Assembly (NCBI GenBank): GCA_017467385.1
Contig: JAFTSK010000024.1
Span: forward strand, 1 to 47,797
Origin: Bacteroidaceae bacterium
GTDB lineage: Bacteria > Bacteroidota > Bacteroidia > Bacteroidales > Bacteroidaceae
Reading direction: 5' to 3'
Length of the DNA: 47,797 nt
Position 1 is the first letter of the stretch. Each line of letters opens with the position of its first letter. The position numbers were made by a program, and so were the translations under genes. The notes below the pieces were generated by a model, which worked only from the letters and a program-made list of their open reading frames with translations, was not told the origin of the DNA and searched no databases. This document shows, piece after piece, positions 18,186 through 27,417 of the stretch.

Positions 18186-18193
18186 TATATTTG
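18186..18193 (+). promoter_or_regulatory. -7 box for the first ECF sigma gene
   Basis: TATATTTG matches TAnnTTTG, 27 nt before the ATG at 18221. The -33 element is weak. Confidence 0.55.
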
Positions 18194-18220
18194 CGGCCGT
18201 TAACAAATAGAAACAATCAG

Positions 18221-18799
18221 ATGAATCAGGTCGAGAAAGTATGGATTGAGCAATTAAAAGCAGGAGAGGAAAAGGCTTATCAATATCTCTACGACCATCA
18301 TTATGCTGTATTGTGTCATATTGCCGAAAGCTATGTAAAAGACCGTTTTGCGGCCGAGATGATAGTAGGCGATGTTATTTTTCATGTGTGGGAAATCCGA
18401 AAATCATTGCAGATTGAAACTTCTATCCGTAGTTATCTGGCGCAAGCAGTTCGTAACCGTTGTATCAATCTTCTGACGTGCGAACGGGAGAGGCGAGAAG
18501 TTGCTTTCTCATCGTTGCCCGATGATGTCGACATGGAAGGACGACCGGATTTGTCCTCCGAAGAACATCCGTTGGGTATTCTTTTGGAGCAAGAATTGGA
18601 AGAAGAAATCTCTCGTGCCATCGATAGTATGCCCGATGAATGTCATCGTATATTCTTCAAAAGCCGCTTTGAAGGAAAAACTTATGAAGAAATCTCGCAA
18701 GAACTGGGCGTTTCGGTTAATACTGTCAAATATCACATCAAAAATGCGTTGGCTTTCTTGCATAAAGCTTTAGGCAAATACCTACTTTTCTTCTTTTGA
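18221..18799 (+). CDS. ECF-type RNA polymerase sigma-70 factor, Bacteroidetes family
   Basis: 192 aa from ATG 18221 (MNQVEKVWIEQLKAG), which lies just after a promoter; the frame upstream to 18095 crosses it and is rejected. Region 2 lies at about residues 20-90 (YLYDHHYAVLCHIAESYVKD; SIRSYLAQAVRNRCINLL) and region 4 at about 125-180 (AIDSMPDECHRIFFKSRFEG; YEEISQELGVSVNTVKYHI). Such factors sit beside fecR and susC genes and turn on the uptake operon when the anti-sigma factor signals ligand transport. The next gene is the matching FecR protein. Confidence 0.95.
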   Translation: MNQVEKVWIEQLKAGEEKAYQYLYDHHYAVLCHIAESYVKDRFAAEMIVGDVIFHVWEIRKSLQIETSIRSYLAQAVRNRCINLLTCERERREVAFSSLPDDVDMEGRPDLSSEEHPLGILLEQELEEEISRAIDSMPDECHRIFFKSRFEGKTYEEISQELGVSVNTVKYHIKNALAFLHKALGKYLLFFF

Positions 18800-18867
18800 A
18801 ATGAAAAAAGTTTCTTTTTTGACTACCCTTCTACCTTAAATAATTGTCCTCTTAATAGAACTTGAAT

Positions 18868-19887
18868 ATGAACGATACTAATAAAGAACATATTGACCAA
18901 CTAATAACTGACTGTTTAACTGGATGCTTGGATGAGGAAGGTATGCGCGTATTGAAGGAATGGCGTATTGCTTCTCCCGAACATGAAGCCTATTATCTTC
19001 AGAGTAGGGAAGCATGGTTTTCGGCCGTCAATTCCGAATCCCTTTCTCGATATGACAAAGAGAAGGCTTACGAACGTTTTCGTCAGCGGGTAGCAACTAC
19101 GAAGAAAGAAAGGAGGCTAAGTGTACGTTGGTGGCATTACGCGGCAGTAGCACTCATATTGTTGGTGGGTGGCGTTTCTTATTGGTTGGGAAAGATGGAT
19201 ATAAAGAATTCGTTTGCGGACATTTCGGTAGAAGCTCCCTGGGGAGCCCGTACCAAACTGTATTTACCCGATGGCACATTGGTTTGGTTGAATGCCGGTT
19301 CGCGTATGACATATTCACAAGGTTTCGGCGTGGAAAATCGCGAAGTTGACTTGGAAGGCGAAGGCTATTTTGAGGTAAAAAGAAATGAATCTCTTCCTTT
19401 TAGGGTTCATTCCAAGGACTTGAGATTGGAGGTATTAGGCACCAAGTTCAACTTTCGCGATTATCCTACGGACAAAGAAGTGGTGGTTTCGTTGTTGCAA
19501 GGCCGAGTAGCGGTAAGTAATCTGTTGAAATCGGAACCGGAAATGCTGCTTGCTCCTAACGAACGGGTAGTATTAGATAAGGCTGAAGGGAGAATGAAAG
19601 TAGAACCTGTTACGGCTTCTAATGCATCTGAATGGACAGAAGGGTATTTGTTTTTCGATGAAGAACTTTTACCCGACATTGTTCAAGAATTGGAACGCAG
19701 TTACGATGTACAGATTCATCTGGCCGACACCAGTCTGAATCATTTCCGTTTTTACGGAAATTTTATTCGTCGCGAACAGACCATTCGGGAAGTGATGGAA
19801 GTCCTTTCATCCACCGATCGAATAGACTACCGAATATCCGGACGAGACGTTACCGTTTATGACATTGGAACAGAGAATAATGAGTAA
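18868..19887 (+). CDS. FecR-family anti-sigma factor
   Basis: 339 aa from ATG 18868; a TTG six bases upstream is less likely. Cytoplasmic N-terminal part (residues 1-85), one membrane helix (WWHYAAVALILLVGGVSYWLG, about 87-107), then the periplasmic FecR domain (SVEAPWGARTKLYLPDGTLV; GEGYFEVKRNESLPFRV; LEVLGTKFNFRDYP) and a C-terminal DUF4974/STN-like domain (LFFDEELLPDIVQELERSYD). It is expected to hold the ECF factor inactive until the SusC N-terminal signalling domain contacts it. Confidence 0.95.
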   Translation: MNDTNKEHIDQLITDCLTGCLDEEGMRVLKEWRIASPEHEAYYLQSREAWFSAVNSESLSRYDKEKAYERFRQRVATTKKERRLSVRWWHYAAVALILLVGGVSYWLGKMDIKNSFADISVEAPWGARTKLYLPDGTLVWLNAGSRMTYSQGFGVENREVDLEGEGYFEVKRNESLPFRVHSKDLRLEVLGTKFNFRDYPTDKEVVVSLLQGRVAVSNLLKSEPEMLLAPNERVVLDKAEGRMKVEPVTASNASEWTEGYLFFDEELLPDIVQELERSYDVQIHLADTSLNHFRFYGNFIRREQTIREVMEVLSSTDRIDYRISGRDVTVYDIGTENNE

Positions 19888-19960
19888 TAATTGTTTAACC
19901 TTAAAAATGGAAATATATGAATAAACACAGCATCGGATAATGATAGAGGGCGTTGCTGGA

Positions 19961-20056
19961 GAAAGAAAAAGCCGGGAAATCTCGACCATTCCCCGGCTTC
20001 AGAAATCTTCTTCTTGCCCAACAGTTAGTGTGAGAATGTCCTGAAAGCAGAAGATT
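19961..20056 (-). ncRNA. Putative antisense small RNA upstream of susC (DonS-like)
   Basis: The minus strand carries TACCTTTG (20061-20068), a Bacteroidetes -7 box, which would start an RNA near 20056. About 80 nt further the RNA folds into a terminator: AAGCCGGG (19992-19999 complement) pairs with CCCGGCTT (19969-19976 complement), followed by TTTCTTTC. The product would be about 95 nt, antisense to the leader of susC (ATG 20130), in the gap between fecR and susC. Antisense RNAs in exactly this position are known in Bacteroides fragilis (DonS and relatives), where they repress the uptake operon. No -33 motif is clear. No protein frame explains the region. Confidence 0.7.
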
Positions 20057-20129
20057 GATGCAAAGGTAGCAATATTCTGTCTTTTAGGACGAAGAAATCA
20101 ACTATTAATTTTTTAATTGTTTATTTTTT

Positions 20130-23100
20130 ATGAACAACCGAAAGAAGGCCATACTTGTGGCTGCGGCATTGTTTTGCCTGAACTCAGGTACATTTGCCCA
20201 AACTGTTTCATTGAAAATGAAGAATGTTTCCGTAAAGGAAGCGATGACTCAGTTGAAGAATAAAAGCGGATATTCGTTCGTGTATGAGGCCGGAGACCTT
20301 GACACACAGAAGACCGTCAGTGTGGATGCTTCGCAATTAGCAGAAGCGGTCAAGCAGATACTGGCAGGACAGAATGTTAGCTTTGAAGTGAAAGACAAGA
20401 ATATCATTGTGTCGAAGGAACGTAGTCGGCAACAGGTGAATCGAGGTGCGAAACGAAGAGTAAGCGGCGTGGTAAAGGATGCGAACGGCGAACCCATCAT
20501 TGGTGCTACTGTCATGGAAAAAGGAACAACCAATGGTACGATTACAGACATGGATGCAAACTTTGTGCTGGATATTGCATCGGATGCAGAGTTGGAAGTT
20601 TCGTACATCGGTTATAAAACCCAGACAATCAAGGCGGGCGACCGTAAAAACCTTTCTGTAACTTTGCAAGAAAACAGTGAAATGCTGAGTGAAGTAGTCG
20701 TTGTCGGCTATGGTAGCCAAAAGCGTGCTAATGTAACCGGAGCCGTATCTACTATCACAAGCGAAGCACTTAATAATCGTCCGGTAACATCTGCAGCCGG
20801 TGCTTTGCAAGGAGCCGATCCTTCTTTGAACTTGACATTTGGTTCCGGTTCTTTGGACTCGGATTATAGCATCAATATTCGTGGGGTAGCTTCTATTAAT
20901 GGAGGTTCTCCGTTGATTTTGGCCGATGGTATGGAAGTTAGCTTGAACCAAATCAACCCGAATGATATCGAATCTGTTTCGGTATTGAAAGATGCTTCGG
21001 CTTCTGCCGTTTATGGGGCAAAGGCTTCCAGTGGGGTAATCCTCATTACGACCAAGAAAGGGGCTGATACCAAAGGTAAGGCTACCATTGCTTACAATGG
21101 CCGTATGGCTTGGAAGCAGAATACGACTTCCACCGATTTTATCCGTACTGGTTATGATTATGTAGACTTGGTGAACCGTTTCTACGAAGCTTATCAAGGA
21201 AAGCAATGGTTGACATACGATGAAGAAGGTATGCAGATGCTTTTAGACCGTCGGAACGATATGACGGAAAATGCAGAACGTCCCTGGGTTACTACTGATG
21301 AAAAGGGAAAGTATATGTATTATGGTAACTTTGACTGGTACGGATATTTGTTCAATAGAACTCGTCCGGAACAGGAACATAACGTGTCGGTAACCGGTGG
21401 TACAGACAAGGTAAACTATTTCGTAAGTGGCCGTATGCTCGACCAGAAAGGGATGTTTAACATCTACGATGATAACTACAAGAACTACTCTTTCCGTGCG
21501 AAAGTCAATGCCAAGTTGAACGACCGTTTGACTTATACAGTAAACGTGAACTTCAACTCCAATACTTATAAGTATGCGGGTATGTACAACGAACAACAGA
21601 CTATGTACTTCTTGGCATACAACGTATTCCCTACGGTTGTACCGAGAAACCCGGACGGTTCGATTGTACAATACATCAACCAAATGAGTTCCAACTCTCC
21701 GATGGGAGGTGGTCATGCAGGTCTCTTGACGGCTGATGTTGCTCGCAATACTCGTAAGAATGAAGACTGGGTATTGTCTAATGAATTAAACTATAAGGTA
21801 TTCAAAGATTTGACACTTACTGCCAGCTATGCTTACAAGAATCGAGGCCGTTTGTATAAGTACAGAAACAATACCTTTGATTATTCGCAGCAGGAAGGTG
21901 TAACCAAGACTTTCCAGTCGGGTACTATCTATGATTATTATCAGGAATCTCACCGTACCATCGAAGACCATAACGTGAATGTGTATGCTACTTATGAACA
22001 TTTGTGGAATAAGAAGCATAACTTTAAGGCAGTTGCCGGTACGCAGTTTGAGGACTATCGTAGCGACCAACATTCGGTCAAGAAGACAGATTTGTTGAGT
22101 GATGATTTGAGCACATTGGGTATTGCTACCGGTGAAGCTACTGTCAGTCAGGATATTTCTGCTTGGCGTACATTAGGTTTCTTCGGTCGTATAAACTACG
22201 ACTATATGGGTAAGTACTTATTGGAATTGAGTGGTCGTTGGGATGGTTCTTCTCGTTTTGCTGCTGATGACCGTTGGGGTTTCTTCCCTTCTGCTTCATT
22301 GGGTTGGAGAGCCAGCGAAGAAAAGTTCTTTGAACCGTTGAAGAATATTTGGAACAGTGCTAAGGTACGTTTCTCTGTCGGTAGCTTGGGTAACCAACAA
22401 GTAGACAACTACGCTTACTTCGATCAGATTTCTGCCGACAACCAGATGTCTTATACTTTCGATGGAACAACAAAAGCGTATTATGCTTCCATCACAGCTC
22501 CTAAGTCGGCTCACCTTACTTGGGAAACCGTAACTACTCTTGACTGGGGACTTGATTTAGGTTTCTTGAACAACCGTTTGAATGTAACAGCCGATTACTT
22601 TATCCGTTATACAAAGGACATGTTGACAACCTCGTTGACTTTGCCTTCTGTTTATGGTACAAGTACTCCGGAAGCCAACTGTGCCGACCTTCGTACCAAC
22701 GGTTGGGAAGTTTCTGTTAGCTGGAACGATCAGTTTAACATTGGAGGCAAGCCGTTCAAATACAACATCTCGGCAAGTGTGGGTGACTACAAGCGTGTCA
22801 TTACCAAATACAATAATCCGGATAAGTTGATTTCAGACCATTATGAAGGAAAAGTATTGGGTGAAATTTGGGGTTACAAGACTGCTGGCTTGTTTGCTAC
22901 GGATGAAGAAGCAGCTGCTTATCAGGCTGAAGTCAATGACAAGGCTGTGAACAATCGTGTTTATATATCTAAGCAAGATAACTATTTGCGTGCCGGTGAT
23001 GTTCATTTCTTGGATTTGGATAAAAACGGAGTAATTGATCAAGGTACAGGAACAGTCGACAATCCGGGTGATAAACGGGTAATTGGTAACACCACTCCGA

Positions 23101-23618
23101 GATACAACTATTCTTTCCGTTTGGGAGCTAACTATTGTGGATTCGACTTTTCTGCATTCTTCCAGGGAGTAGGTAAGCGCAACTGGTGTCCAAGCCAATA
23201 TGCGTATGATTTCTGGGGCCCGTATGCTATTCCTTCGGTTTCATTCATCCATGAAGATTTCTTGGAAAACTGTTGGAGTGAAGAAAATCCGGATGGTTAC
23301 TTCCCACGTCAACGTGGTTATCAATCATATAGTTCCGGTTCTTTGGGTGTGTATAGTGATCGTTACATGCAGAATGTGGCCTACTTACGTTTGAAGAACT
23401 TGACTTTGGGGTATACCCTTCCTATCAACAAGAAAATCTTGAATAAGGTAAGAGTCTATGTTACTGGCGAAAACCTCTTCTATTGGTCGCCGTTGAAGAA
23501 GTATACCAAGACTATGGACCCTGAATTGGCTGTTTCAAGCTCTTCATACTATTCTAATTCCGGTTTGGGATATACTTATTCCAAGTCATTCTCAGTTGGT
23601 CTTGATGTTACATTTTAA
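20130..23618 (+). CDS. SusC-family TonB-dependent outer-membrane transporter
   Basis: 1162 aa. Signal peptide to about residue 24 (...NSGTFAQ). An STN signalling domain (about 25-95, VSLKMKNVSVKEAMTQLKNK) lets it speak to FecR. A carboxypeptidase-regulatory-like domain follows (about 110-185, RVSGVVKDANGEPIIGATVM), then the TonB box/plug region (SEVVVVGYGSQKRANVTGAV; SIN IRGVAS) and a beta-barrel ending in phenylalanine (SVGLDVTF). It should import, with SusD, the substrate of this locus across the outer membrane. An antisense RNA probably pairs with its leader (19961-20056). Confidence 0.96.
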   Translation: MNNRKKAILVAAALFCLNSGTFAQTVSLKMKNVSVKEAMTQLKNKSGYSFVYEAGDLDTQKTVSVDASQLAEAVKQILAGQNVSFEVKDKNIIVSKERSRQQVNRGAKRRVSGVVKDANGEPIIGATVMEKGTTNGTITDMDANFVLDIASDAELEVSYIGYKTQTIKAGDRKNLSVTLQENSEMLSEVVVVGYGSQKRANVTGAVSTITSEALNNRPVTSAAGALQGADPSLNLTFGSGSLDSDYSINIRGVASINGGSPLILADGMEVSLNQINPNDIESVSVLKDASASAVYGAKASSGVILITTKKGADTKGKATIAYNGRMAWKQNTTSTDFIRTGYDYVDLVNRFYEAYQGKQWLTYDEEGMQMLLDRRNDMTENAERPWVTTDEKGKYMYYGNFDWYGYLFNRTRPEQEHNVSVTGGTDKVNYFVSGRMLDQKGMFNIYDDNYKNYSFRAKVNAKLNDRLTYTVNVNFNSNTYKYAGMYNEQQTMYFLAYNVFPTVVPRNPDGSIVQYINQMSSNSPMGGGHAGLLTADVARNTRKNEDWVLSNELNYKVFKDLTLTASYAYKNRGRLYKYRNNTFDYSQQEGVTKTFQSGTIYDYYQESHRTIEDHNVNVYATYEHLWNKKHNFKAVAGTQFEDYRSDQHSVKKTDLLSDDLSTLGIATGEATVSQDISAWRTLGFFGRINYDYMGKYLLELSGRWDGSSRFAADDRWGFFPSASLGWRASEEKFFEPLKNIWNSAKVRFSVGSLGNQQVDNYAYFDQISADNQMSYTFDGTTKAYYASITAPKSAHLTWETVTTLDWGLDLGFLNNRLNVTADYFIRYTKDMLTTSLTLPSVYGTSTPEANCADLRTNGWEVSVSWNDQFNIGGKPFKYNISASVGDYKRVITKYNNPDKLISDHYEGKVLGEIWGYKTAGLFATDEEAAAYQAEVNDKAVNNRVYISKQDNYLRAGDVHFLDLDKNGVIDQGTGTVDNPGDKRVIGNTTPRYNYSFRLGANYCGFDFSAFFQGVGKRNWCPSQYAYDFWGPYAIPSVSFIHEDFLENCWSEENPDGYFPRQRGYQSYSSGSLGVYSDRYMQNVAYLRLKNLTLGYTLPINKKILNKVRVYVTGENLFYWSPLKKYTKTMDPELAVSSSSYYSNSGLGYTYSKSFSVGLDVTF

Positions 23619-23632
23619 TGAAGGAGGACGTT

Positions 23633-25384
23633 ATGAAACTAAAATATTATTTGAATCTTATGGCAGTCCTGTTTGTGGCAGGATGCTTCAGTGCTTGCGA
23701 GAGTTTGCTGAATATGGAACCTGAGGATACCATGAGGCCTGATACATTCTTTGCAGACGAAATTCAATTGGAACTGTGGACCAATCAATTCTATTCACAG
23801 TTTGATGCGGCAGACGATGCTGCTTTGATTGAAGCGGATGATGTGGTAGATACCAACTTAGGCTCTTTGCTGATGGGGCAGCGCATGGCTTCTAATGAAT
23901 CAGGTTGGACATGGACCATGTTGCGTAAAATCAACTTCTACCTTCAGAATTCATATCGTTGCGAAAGTGAATCGGTGCGCAATCAGTACGACGGGGTAGC
24001 CTATTTCATGCGTGCTTACTTCTATTATATAAAGGTACGCCGTTATGGAGATGTACCCTGGTATGACCAGGTTTTGAATGCAGATGACGATGAATATCTT
24101 TTCCAACCGCGTGATGACCGAGGTATGGTTATGGATAAAGTCATGGAAGACTTGGATAAGGCTATCAGCATGTTGCCTACTAAAAAGGACGTGCTTCACG
24201 TTACCAAGTGGACAGCATTGGCTTTCAAAAGTCGTGCAGCTCTTTACGAAGGAACTTACCGTAAGTATCGGGGTATGGAAGATGCCGACAAATACTTGAA
24301 GTTGGCTGCCGAAGCAGGCGAAAACTTTATCAAGAATAGTGGTTATAAACTGTACACTACCGGTGAAACTCCTTATCGCGACATGTTTAGCAGTATTGAT
24401 GTGGTGGGTGAAGAAGTGATTCTAACACGTAAGTACGGTTCAGAAGCTAAAGTGATGCACAGTATTCCGTTCAATATCATCAACCAGCGTCAAGGATTGT
24501 CTAAGCGAATGATGAACCATTACTTGATGGCAGACGGCTCTCGTTTTACGGAACAGGAAGGTTGGAAAACCATGACCTACGTGGATGAAGTAAAGAATCG
24601 TGATCCACGTTTGGCACAGACTGTTCTTTGTCCGGGTTATGTACAGGTAGGTGCAACAGCAGTTTCTACCAATGACTTGACTTCTATTACAGGCTATCGT
24701 CCGATTAAGTTTGTGAATGCTTCAGCCTACGATGGTTCACTCAAGGCCATTACAGACTTCCCTTTGTTCCGAGCTGCTGAAGTGTATTTGAACTTTGCCG
24801 AAGCAAAAGCCGAATTGGGTACATTGACTCAAGAAGATTTGGATAAGTCGGTTAATGTTATTCGGGCGCGTGCCAATATGCCGAACTTGAACATGGCAGA
24901 CGCTAATGCTAATCCGGATGCTTTGTTGTTGGAATATTATCCGAATGTAACGGTAAGCAACAATACTGGTGTGATTCTTGAAATTCGTCGTGAACGTGCC
25001 GTTGAATTGATTATGGAAGGTTTCCATCAATGGGATATGTTCCGTTGGAAAGAAGGACAGCAGTTCACTAAACCTTTCTATGGTTGCTACTTCCCCGGTC
25101 CGGGTGAATACGACATGGATGGTGATGGCACTACCAATGGTAAGAACGACTTGTTGCTTTATACAGGTAGCAAGGGAAATTTCAAGGGTACAGCCAAGAA
25201 AATTGGTAAGGATGTCATTCTTTCCGATGGAGACAAGGGATACCTCTGGGTACACAGCAATATCAATGTTTCATGGGATGAAGGTCGCGATTATTTGTGG
25301 CCGATTCCAGCCGATGAACGTGTGTTGACTGGTGGTGCGCTGACTCAGAACCCGGGTTGGACAGATGGTACTGACTTCGATTAA
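23633..25384 (+). CDS. SusD/RagB-family surface lipoprotein
   Basis: 583 aa from ATG 23633. This start has a near-perfect Shine-Dalgarno sequence (AAGGAGGA) just upstream, unusual in Bacteroidetes; an ATG at 23618 overlaps the susC stop and is the alternative. The signal peptide ends in a lipobox (FSACES), so it is a lipoprotein capping the SusC barrel. Typical SusD blocks are seen (YFYYIKVRRYGDVPWYDQVL, VRAYFYY-like TPR segments; FPLFRAAEVYLNFAEAKAEL; ILEIRRERAVELIMEGFHQW). It binds the ligand for the downstream GDPD enzymes, judged by context. Confidence 0.96.
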   Translation: MKLKYYLNLMAVLFVAGCFSACESLLNMEPEDTMRPDTFFADEIQLELWTNQFYSQFDAADDAALIEADDVVDTNLGSLLMGQRMASNESGWTWTMLRKINFYLQNSYRCESESVRNQYDGVAYFMRAYFYYIKVRRYGDVPWYDQVLNADDDEYLFQPRDDRGMVMDKVMEDLDKAISMLPTKKDVLHVTKWTALAFKSRAALYEGTYRKYRGMEDADKYLKLAAEAGENFIKNSGYKLYTTGETPYRDMFSSIDVVGEEVILTRKYGSEAKVMHSIPFNIINQRQGLSKRMMNHYLMADGSRFTEQEGWKTMTYVDEVKNRDPRLAQTVLCPGYVQVGATAVSTNDLTSITGYRPIKFVNASAYDGSLKAITDFPLFRAAEVYLNFAEAKAELGTLTQEDLDKSVNVIRARANMPNLNMADANANPDALLLEYYPNVTVSNNTGVILEIRRERAVELIMEGFHQWDMFRWKEGQQFTKPFYGCYFPGPGEYDMDGDGTTNGKNDLLLYTGSKGNFKGTAKKIGKDVILSDGDKGYLWVHSNINVSWDEGRDYLWPIPADERVLTGGALTQNPGWTDGTDFD

Positions 25385-25395
25385 ACATAGATGCT

Positions 25396-25432
25396 GAAAG
25401 GAAGTGGACTGCCATGCGGTCTGCTTCCTTTC
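25396..25432 (+). terminator. Intercistronic hairpin after susD
   Basis: GAAAGGAAG (25396-25404) and CTTCCTTTC (25424-25432) pair perfectly with a 19-nt loop. Only TACTTAAA follows, so it may be a partial terminator or a message-stabilising stem that makes susCD more abundant than the downstream enzymes. Confidence 0.5.
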
Positions 25433-25450
25433 TACTTAAATGCAATTACT

Positions 25451-27382
25451 ATGAAACAACTTGTCTTTATCAGTTTGTTGCTTTATTGTCTGACGGCTGT
25501 GGGGCAACAACGAAAATTGGATTTTATCTTAGAAAAACTTTATGACGGGGGAAAATCCGACTATGTGATGATTTTTGCCCATCGGGGCGACTGGCGTAAT
25601 GCACCGGAGAACTCCATTCAGGCTTATCAGAATTGTATTAATGCCGGTCTTGACGGGATAGAGGTCGATGTGCAGATGACTAAGGATAGTGTCTTGGTGA
25701 TGATGCACGACCAGACGCTTGAACGTACCACTACCGGTAAAGGGAAAGTTTCGGACTATACGTTGGCCGAACTAAAGGAACTCTACCTACGGAACCCGAT
25801 TCGAGTTGTAACCCGTCAACGGATTCCAACCTTCGATGAGGTATTGGAACTGGCTAAAGGAAAGATTCTTCTGCAAGTGGATAAATGGGGGCCGGTAGCT
25901 CAGTTGGTGATTGAAGCGGTTAAGCGTCATGGCTGTGAAAACCAGATTATCTTACGAGGAACCAAGAGCAGTAGCCAGTTGAAGGAAGAATATGGAGACT
26001 TATTGGCAAATGTTATCTACATTCCGGTCTTGTCATGCAAGGGAGAAGGGGATGACGAAAAGCTGAATGATTATATGGAACATATCAAAACACCGGTTAT
26101 CGGTATCTCTTTCAAGCAGGAAGACTATGAGGTCTTGAAGCGTGTACCCGAGATTCAAAAACGAGGTTTCCGAGTATGGTACAATTCGCTGTGGAGTACT
26201 TTCAATGCCGGACACGACGATGAAAGGTCGGTAAATCATCCGGAAGATGGTTATGGCTGGTTGCTGGAAAAGGGAGCAAACATTATTTTCTCCGACCATC
26301 CGTTTCTTTTGGACGATTACTTGAAGAAGTTGGGTAGGAGAGATGCCGGACATTCGCTTTTTAAGAAAGGAATGGACTATACGGATGCCGCTTCGCTGAC
26401 TATTGTAAACAAACCCCAGCAAGGAGGACCTACCTTCCAACGTATTGAGGTGGAACGTTACCCGGATTTGAACCCTACGGTTGACCGCTATTATCGTTTC
26501 TCTACCGGATTGGCGATTGCTTTCCGTACCGATAGCCGTTCTATCAGAGCTTATTGGAAGACGTGCAACAAGAGTAACCGGTTTGAAACGCCGATTATCG
26601 GTCAGAAAGGGTTGGACTTGTACATCCGTAATGAGGGCAAATGGGTGTTCGCCGGAACGGGAACTCCTACTCATGGAACCGAACACGAAGCGGCTTTGAT
26701 TGAGAATATGGAAGAAGGTAGCAAGGAATGTCTGCTGTATTTGCCTTTGTTTGATGAGGTGGAAGACTTGCAGATTGGTGTAGAAGAAGCTAGCCTGTTG
26801 GAAGCCCTACCCAATCCGTTCAAGCATAAGGTTGTGGCCATCGGCTCCAGCATTACGCATGGAGTGGGAGTGAGCCGCCCCGGTATGACTTGGCCGGCAC
26901 GAATGGAACGGGCGCTTGACATGGAATTCTGCAACTTGGGTGCCAGCGGCCAATGCAAGTTGGATGCGTTCTATGCACAGATTGCGGCAGAAACGGAAGC
27001 AGATGCCTTTATCTTCGACACATTCTCCAATCCGAATGCCAAACAAATCGAAGAACGGTTGGCTGACTTTGTGGCTCGTATCCGTACCACGCATCCCACT
27101 ACACCGCTAATCTTCTTGCAAACAGAAGTGCGTGAAACCGGTACTTTCAATTTGAAACGTCGTCAGTTTGAATTGGAAAAACGTATGGCGGCCGAAGAAG
27201 GATTGGAACAGTTGATGAAGGAAGACCGCAACCTTTATTTCATCAACCCGGGTATGCCGTTGGGCGATGACCATGAAGCAACCGTTGACGGGGTGCATCC
27301 AACGGATATGGGACATGAACGTATCTTGGAACTTATCCGTCCGAAGGTTGAAAAGATTCTCCGAAAGTATGGAGTGAAATGA
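25451..27382 (+). CDS. Secreted GDPD phosphodiesterase fused to GxDLY and SGNH hydrolase domains
   Basis: 643 aa from ATG 25451 (MKQLVFISLLLYCLTAVGQ, a signal peptide); the frame upstream contains the intercistronic hairpin. Residues about 38-300 form a glycerophosphodiester phosphodiesterase: AHRGDWRNAPENSIQAY with His44, GIEVDVQMTKDSVLVMMHDQ and RTTTGKG. Around 385 the motif GLDLYIRNEGKWVFAGTG marks a GxDLY beta domain, the usual partner of Lipase_GDSL_3-type esterases. Residues about 455-640 are that SGNH hydrolase: AIGSSITHGVGVS (Ser), GASGQCKLD, and DGVHPTDMGHERI (Asp and His). One polypeptide could thus cleave a phosphodiester and remove an ester-linked group from the same ligand. Confidence 0.9.
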   Translation: MKQLVFISLLLYCLTAVGQQRKLDFILEKLYDGGKSDYVMIFAHRGDWRNAPENSIQAYQNCINAGLDGIEVDVQMTKDSVLVMMHDQTLERTTTGKGKVSDYTLAELKELYLRNPIRVVTRQRIPTFDEVLELAKGKILLQVDKWGPVAQLVIEAVKRHGCENQIILRGTKSSSQLKEEYGDLLANVIYIPVLSCKGEGDDEKLNDYMEHIKTPVIGISFKQEDYEVLKRVPEIQKRGFRVWYNSLWSTFNAGHDDERSVNHPEDGYGWLLEKGANIIFSDHPFLLDDYLKKLGRRDAGHSLFKKGMDYTDAASLTIVNKPQQGGPTFQRIEVERYPDLNPTVDRYYRFSTGLAIAFRTDSRSIRAYWKTCNKSNRFETPIIGQKGLDLYIRNEGKWVFAGTGTPTHGTEHEAALIENMEEGSKECLLYLPLFDEVEDLQIGVEEASLLEALPNPFKHKVVAIGSSITHGVGVSRPGMTWPARMERALDMEFCNLGASGQCKLDAFYAQIAAETEADAFIFDTFSNPNAKQIEERLADFVARIRTTHPTTPLIFLQTEVRETGTFNLKRRQFELEKRMAAEEGLEQLMKEDRNLYFINPGMPLGDDHEATVDGVHPTDMGHERILELIRPKVEKILRKYGVK

Positions 27383-27417
27383 TAAAACGAAATAATTAAC
27401 TTTAAATAGAAAAAACC

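Noticed and set aside
19918..19941. Seven-codon frame as a leader peptide for susC
   Set aside because: It is too short to judge, has no special composition, and the sRNA promoter and terminator on the other strand explain the gap better.
20337..21206. Minus-strand frame of 289 codons inside susC
   Set aside because: It is antisense to the STN and plug regions of a clear SusC protein and has no promoter or domain.
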